Assembly (NCBI GenBank): GCA_036939355.1
Contig: JALLAP010002226.1
Coordinates: 1 to 10,460 of the forward strand
Length of the DNA: 10,460 bases
Direction: 5' to 3'
From: Thalassiosira profunda
Taxonomy: Eukaryota > Bacillariophyta > Thalassiosirophyceae > Thalassiosirales > Thalassiosiraceae
Position numbers and translations under genes: made by a program. How positions within the stretch are numbered: the stretch's first letter is position 1; each line of letters opens with the position of its first letter. This document shows, piece by piece, positions 6,520 to 10,460 of this stretch. Below the pieces are notes generated by a model that worked only from the letters and a program-made list of their open reading frames with translations, was not told the DNA's origin and ran no database searches.

Positions 6520-7029
6520 ATGGCGCCCCTCTCCACCCTCCTCGGCACCCTCGCCCTCGTCACCTCCGCCGCGGCCTTCACAACGGCGCCCCTCCACACC
6601 CACGCGCGGCGGCTCTCACCCCTGCACCAACTCGGCGACGACAAGGGCGGCGGGTCCGCCATCGCCACGCCCAAAACCAAACAAGTCACGACCACCGTCC
6701 AAAAGCAAAAGCAGGAGTCGAAGCAGAAGAAGAAGTTCAAGCCCTCGGAACCCGACCAGTTGAACGAAAATGACTTCGAGGATGCGCCCATGTACCGCCT
6801 CTATTTAATTGGGGACGAGGGGTACGACCAGGAGCACGTGGTGACGCGCATCCACGAGATTGTCGAGGATTGCAGCGAAGATGATGCCGCGACGCTGTTC
6901 AAGGCGGCATACCAGGGGGGCGAAGCGTTCATGGGAAAGTATCCGATGGAGATTGCCGAGACGTACGCGGAGCAGCTGACGCGGAGCGATCCGATCATTT
7001 ACGCCGATGTGAGAGACGACAAGGAGTAA
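6520..7029 (+). CDS. plastid-targeted ClpS-like adaptor with a divergent substrate pocket
   Basis: 169 residues; the ATG lies in an ideal context (CCAACCATGG). Residues 1-19 are a signal peptide, followed by F20 in AAAFTTAP, the Phe-type cleavage motif of bipartite plastid targeting in red-derived secondary plastids. A transit-like, Lys/Gln-rich linker runs to about 75. Residues 91-165 match ClpS, the adaptor that delivers N-degron proteins to ClpA/ClpC: MYRLYLIGDEGYDQEHVV aligns with the bacterial YKVILVNDDYTPMEFV region, and YQGGEAF...YPMEIAET with YQGKAI...AEVAET. By hand alignment to E. coli ClpS, Asn34 becomes G98, Asp35 stays D99, Asp36 becomes E100, and His66 becomes A130. Glu79 and Glu82 are kept (E144, E147), while Lys84 becomes Y149. 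It probably acts with stromal ClpC, but classic N-degron recognition is doubtful. Family call confident; function less so. Confidence 0.85.
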   Translation: MAPLSTLLGTLALVTSAAAFTTAPLHTHARRLSPLHQLGDDKGGGSAIATPKTKQVTTTVQKQKQESKQKKKFKPSEPDQLNENDFEDAPMYRLYLIGDEGYDQEHVVTRIHEIVEDCSEDDAATLFKAAYQGGEAFMGKYPMEIAETYAEQLTRSDPIIYADVRDDKE

Positions 7030-7365
7030 CAAAGGGAAAGAGAAAGATGTTTGGAAAAGAACAGGCGAATGTGATATTAGGGTGTTGAACGAAGAACGGA
7101 GAGGGTCCTAACAAAGGGGAATATGTGAAGACGATCAGGCGTTCGTTTTGCAAAGAAGGGCGCGGCGCTCTTGTGAGAGAGAAGTACACGCAACAAGCTC
7201 TGCCTACGATGGCAGCATGAAATGGGAAGCTACCTAGCAAGTCGAATTAGCGCGAGGCATCTGCAGCGGAGAGACAGTGCTGCGGCGCTGCAAATGACAA
7301 AGATCTCTCAGCGAGACTCTGGCAATACCTTTGGAGATTCTGCTTCTTTGGCCAGGCCAAAAGTC
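7030..7365. other. convergent intergenic region between ClpS-like and lipase genes
   Basis: These 336 bases separate two convergent stop codons and should contain both 3' UTRs. The start is A/G-rich (GGGAAAGAGAAAGATG). No RNA gene, canonical AATAAA, or credible frame is visible. A plus-strand frame beginning at 7222 continues antisense through the lipase gene and is treated as a shadow. A weak hairpin (CTGCC/GGCAG around TACGAT) lies at 7200-7215, and the palindrome at 7347-7361 is listed separately. Confidence 0.5.
7347..7361. repeat. 15-bp palindrome TTTGGCC-A-GGCCAAA just after the lipase stop
   Basis: Seven-base arms surround a single A. It begins 4 bases past the lipase stop codon (on the minus strand). 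As RNA it could form a 6-bp stem with a CAG loop; as DNA it resembles a dimeric protein site. Its role is unknown. Confidence 0.4.
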
Positions 7366-10300
7366 TCACACGTCATGCGATCGCTTCACGCTCGTCACCC
7401 ACGACGGAAGCGCGGCGCCGCTGCCCGCCAGGCCTCGGCCGTGCCTCACCTTGCCACCGTGCCCTCGGTAGTACTCCTTCAGCTCCTCCTTCCCAAGCGC
7501 GCTCTCGAGCGATTCCCTGTACTGTTCCATCATGTGCGCGGCCCAGCTCGTCCGGACCTTCGTGAACCGCAACAGCGTCTCCACCACCGTGGGCCCCACC
7601 AATATGTTCCCCGTGCACCCCTCTTCCAACAATACCTCGAGCCCCGCGTGGCGATAGATGCCCCCGCAAATAGGATTAGGACCCGTCGTCGGCATGGTCG
7701 TGAAGGCGTCGCCTTCCGTGGCCAGGCGGAAGGTGTGCGGGACGCGCTTCTTGTAGATTGTTTTGAAGGCCAGGTTGCCCACGCGAGGTTGGCCGTAGGT
7801 ATAGACGGCGATGGCTGGCCGGACGCGAATTGTCTTTGTCGGAGTCTTTGGGTGAGTCAACTTTTGTCCGAGCCAGAAGACGTCGCCCGTGTCGAGCGAT
7901 TGTGCTGCCACTTCTTCGTCCAGCGACGAGAGGCTTTGCCTCGACGGATTGTTGCTCCCTGAGCTCTTGCGCTGGGACAAAGGCTGCTCCACCACGATCT
8001 CGCAGTTGCTTGCAAGGTCGAGCGCCAGAAGCTGACCAATTGCCCCTCCTAACGAATGCCCAGTGATGTATATCTTTGGAAGAGACAGAGGCTGCGCGTT
8101 GTCTCCGCTCGCACCCCCAGTCCGCCGCTGGCATCGTTCGACGGCCGTGTCCAATTGCCGCTTCAGAATGCACATCACGGTCTCGATGATCTCCCGTCTC
8201 ACTTTGCTGTACACTTGAAGGAACCCTTCGTGCACGCAGGGAAGGGCCTGTCTTGCCATGGGAGTGGCCCGAATGATGGCCTTCGCGCCGCTCGAGACAT
8301 TTGGTATTACATTTGAGTGTTCTGGCTCGACATGTCCCACTCTGCTGCTTCCTGTAGATGTTGGCCAAGAAGAATACTTGCCAGACGACTGCTGCCGAAG
8401 GATCTCTTGCAACACTGATGGAGAAGATGGCTCTCCGTTCCTTTCCCACAATGTCTCGTCCACAGCCACGGGCAGTCCAGGACGAATGTTGAACGCTGGG
8501 ACGTCACTTATCATCTTCTCCGGCAGCGGAACCTGGCGAAACGACAGGTCCGTCTTGATGTTTGATCTGGAATTCGTTCCTCGGAATGCAATTACGATGA
8601 TGCTGTCGTCCTCTCCTTCGACTTGTTCTGAGATATTGCTCGCAACGAACCCATGCGTGTCAGTCTCGCTGTCGTGGATTTGGTGCTCGAGCTTGAGACC
8701 AATGGAATCGAGACTCATCAAACCAGGAGCCCAATCGCTCGTTGAATACTCAGTTGGAGAGTAGTAGGCTTGCCACGAGGCCTCGAGCAACCAACACGCT
8801 ATTTCCACGCAGAACACCGGGGTGTAGTTGCCTTTGTAGATTGCTCCTCGACCAAACTTGAAACTGTGGTTATTGAACTGACCGGTCAGCTGGAAGGTGC
8901 CAATGATGTTCAGCTGTTCTTTCAGCGTGTGCTGACTCATCAACCCGTGACTCCTCATTGGCAAGGGAAAGACTCTCCACGTATGAGTGTTGCGAGCCAG
9001 CGCCACCACGAAACGCTTATCCTTCCCCTGCATTCTCTTGTCCATGTCTGACAGCTTGTTCTGCCTCGAATACTGATCAGGATGGCCGCACGCTATTTCC
9101 TCCGCTGCTTGCTGCTCTCGTTTCGACGGCTGAAAGTGCGACGATGGCAGGAAGATGTAGGCAACGACCAAAGAGCACGCTGTCGCGTAAAGTATTTTGC
9201 CAGGTCCAATCGTCGATGCCGACCCAACATACGGAATGACCGTGCTTGTGTGGCGGATGAAATCAAACAAGATGTCAGCCTTCGAGTCCCATGCTTCGCC
9301 GCCGCCTACAGATGTGTCATAGGTAACTTCATTCCCAGCAGAGTCATCATTGCCCACCAGATTTCGCGAGCGGACGCAGAACAACGCAATGCTGAATCCA
9401 GCTCCGAGGAGGAGAATGGAAGATAGGACTCGAAACGCTAGCTGGGCGGGCCTGGTGCTCAGGAAAGGCTCTCGTTTCAAGCGCCCACCCGTGACGAAGC
9501 TCGTATACACGATGAATAAGCACCAAATTTGCACGATCAGGAGTTGTGCGATGGACCCAATCACGTACACTGTGCTGCCACGGCCAAACCGATCAGGATT
9601 CAACTCAACTCTTTCGGCAATCGAACTCTTCTCCATTGGAAATCGGGTTGCGGCAACAGTTACGGATGCCACCACACCCAACACCAATAACGTAATCTTT
9701 GGAAACATGTAGTCCACGAAGGAGTCAGACTGCACATCGTGCTTCATCCGCAGCGCCAAGGAATAGCCCCCGTCGACATCGCCGTACTGCGAGTAGTACC
9801 ATTTGACTCGGCCCCATCGGCTGTCGTCAAATCCACTGGGCGAAGGCGCGATGTGTCTGGTCGACTTGGAAAGCTCTACAACTCGCCGATGTTGGTCAAG
9901 CCGTCGCCGAGCAATGTCAGCAGTGTGGTACCTCAGCCCGTGAACGAGACAAAGCCATAAGAACAAGATTCCATGGACACTGATTCCCGACATCGAGTCT
10001 GCCAAGAATCTAAACCACGAGCTTCCGTAGAGAGACGTCCGAAAGAATGCATAGACCAAGAGCGGATTTTGGAGCATCAGCAAGCAGAATATGAGCAGCA
10101 GGAGGTACCGCCTCTCCGGAAAGCAACTCCAAGGATCTTCCCACCAAAAATACAGCTGGTCGCGATCCTTCCTCCCGGAAGTGCAGCAGAAAATGCGAGC
10201 GACGGCGTACGCAACTGTGGCCATCGCTCCGCTGTTGCCGCTCCCAGAGCTGGGGTCTTCGTTTACTGCCGCCATGCACCACAGCCAATAAACAAGAAAC

Positions 10301-10460
10301 ATCACCGTTCCTGCCAGCGCGACAATTCGTATCGCTTCCACCATCGTATTGAATGCAGTGCTTTCATGTTGGAGTTTGTAGACGGATGCTGTGGACAGCT
10401 CAGCTAGCAATTGTTGCGGACTTGACACATCGGCCTTCGACAAGATCTTCTCTGCCTTCG
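7366..10460 (-). CDS. polytopic membrane class 3 lipase, DAG-lipase-like (5' end beyond window)
   Basis: The frame is open to the window edge, so the start may lie outside. The only in-frame ATG before the first membrane segment is 10344-10342 (A at -3, G at +4), giving 992 residues; numbering here uses it. About seven hydrophobic segments fill the N-terminal part (near 4-26, 79-100, 118-137, 215-233, 258-283, 300-324, 381-398). The C-terminal half is an alpha/beta hydrolase of lipase class 3: IAFRGT oxyanion region (586-590), HEGF (705-708), GHSLGGA with nucleophile Ser764, YTYGQPRVGN (848-857), acid Asp879 and His899 in YRHAG. Membrane segments plus a class 3 domain resemble diacylglycerol lipases, which have four segments. 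Low-complexity inserts lie between RGT and HEGF and after the nucleophile. It probably cleaves membrane glycerolipids; the substrate is unknown. The gene converges on the ClpS-like gene. Confidence 0.85.
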   Translation of the reverse strand, partial: KAEKILSKADVSSPQQLLAELSTASVYKLQHESTAFNTMVEAIRIVALAGTVMFLVYWLWCMAAVNEDPSSGSGNSGAMATVAYAVARIFCCTSGRKDRDQLYFWWEDPWSCFPERRYLLLLIFCLLMLQNPLLVYAFFRTSLYGSSWFRFLADSMSGISVHGILFLWLCLVHGLRYHTADIARRRLDQHRRVVELSKSTRHIAPSPSGFDDSRWGRVKWYYSQYGDVDGGYSLALRMKHDVQSDSFVDYMFPKITLLVLGVVASVTVAATRFPMEKSSIAERVELNPDRFGRGSTVYVIGSIAQLLIVQIWCLFIVYTSFVTGGRLKREPFLSTRPAQLAFRVLSSILLLGAGFSIALFCVRSRNLVGNDDSAGNEVTYDTSVGGGEAWDSKADILFDFIRHTSTVIPYVGSASTIGPGKILYATACSLVVAYIFLPSSHFQPSKREQQAAEEIACGHPDQYSRQNKLSDMDKRMQGKDKRFVVALARNTHTWRVFPLPMRSHGLMSQHTLKEQLNIIGTFQLTGQFNNHSFKFGRGAIYKGNYTPVFCVEIACWLLEASWQAYYSPTEYSTSDWAPGLMSLDSIGLKLEHQIHDSETDTHGFVASNISEQVEGEDDSIIVIAFRGTNSRSNIKTDLSFRQVPLPEKMISDVPAFNIRPGLPVAVDETLWERNGEPSSPSVLQEILRQQSSGKYSSWPTSTGSSRVGHVEPEHSNVIPNVSSGAKAIIRATPMARQALPCVHEGFLQVYSKVRREIIETVMCILKRQLDTAVERCQRRTGGASGDNAQPLSLPKIYITGHSLGGAIGQLLALDLASNCEIVVEQPLSQRKSSGSNNPSRQSLSSLDEEVAAQSLDTGDVFWLGQKLTHPKTPTKTIRVRPAIAVYTYGQPRVGNLAFKTIYKKRVPHTFRLATEGDAFTTMPTTGPNPICGGIYRHAGLEVLLEEGCTGNILVGPTVVETLLRFTKVRTSWAAHMMEQYRESLESALGKEELKEYYRGHGGKVRHGRGLAGSGAALPSWVTSVKRSHDV

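Noticed and set aside
6022..6603. 193-codon minus-strand frame across the divergent promoter
   Set aside because: It overlaps the 5' ends of both real genes in the wrong frame and is low in complexity (Arg/Gly/Pro).
7222..7962. 246-codon plus-strand frame starting in the convergent gap
   Set aside because: Most of it is antisense to the conserved lipase C-terminus, and it resembles no protein family.
10345..10443. Start of the lipase at 10443
   Set aside because: That codon is TTG and the frame stays open to the window edge, so it is not a true start. The gene is either 5' partial or starts at the ATG at 10344.
1..10460. CRISPR array, insertion sequence, integrated virus or defence island
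   Set aside because: There are no short regularly spaced DNA repeats, transposase or integrase motifs, terminal repeats or phage-type genes. Gene style is eukaryotic throughout.

Overview
The window looks like a gene-dense, intron-poor stretch of nuclear DNA from a eukaryotic alga, most likely a photosynthetic stramenopile (diatom or close relative). Three things in the sequence support this. A small ClpS-like protein starts with a signal peptide whose predicted cleavage site is followed by Phe (AAA-FTTAP), the 'ASAFAP'-type signal that sends proteins into red-derived secondary plastids. A large FG-GAP protein carries a six-cysteine module of a kind I associate with diatom secretomes. The long genes lie on both strands with no operon logic, and their start codons have eukaryotic contexts with A at -3. 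Species cannot be named from the sequence.

Layout: (1) 2-175 (+) is the 3' end of an unrecognised gene with a Lys/Glu-rich tail. (2) 496-2841 (+) encodes a 781-residue protein that I do not recognise. It has a basic N-terminal third, then a long acidic region with four copies of a ~40-residue module (ADSxLAWxxL...LGSPxP, a basic linker, then NLW plus acidic residues), and one isolated NLW half-module before them. (3) 2842-3194 is a convergent gap with a run of small hairpins. (4) 3195-6320 (-) encodes a 1041-residue membrane-anchored FG-GAP/beta-propeller-like protein. (5) 6321-6519 is a 199-bp divergent promoter. (6) 6520-7029 (+) encodes a plastid-targeted ClpS-like adaptor. (7) 7030-7365 is a second convergent gap. 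(8) 7366-10460 (-) encodes a polytopic membrane lipase of class 3 with an intact Ser-Asp-His triad; its 5' end runs off the window.

Nothing suggests that these genes form one system. They read as independent housekeeping or lineage-specific genes packed closely together. The best candidate for something undescribed is the four-module repeat protein: two of its modules are almost identical in protein yet differ at half of their codons synonymously, so the peptide itself appears to be under selection. Second is the ClpS-like protein, in which two residues that grip N-degrons in bacterial ClpS appear to be replaced. The class of the lipase and of the FG-GAP protein is clear, but their substrates and partners are not.
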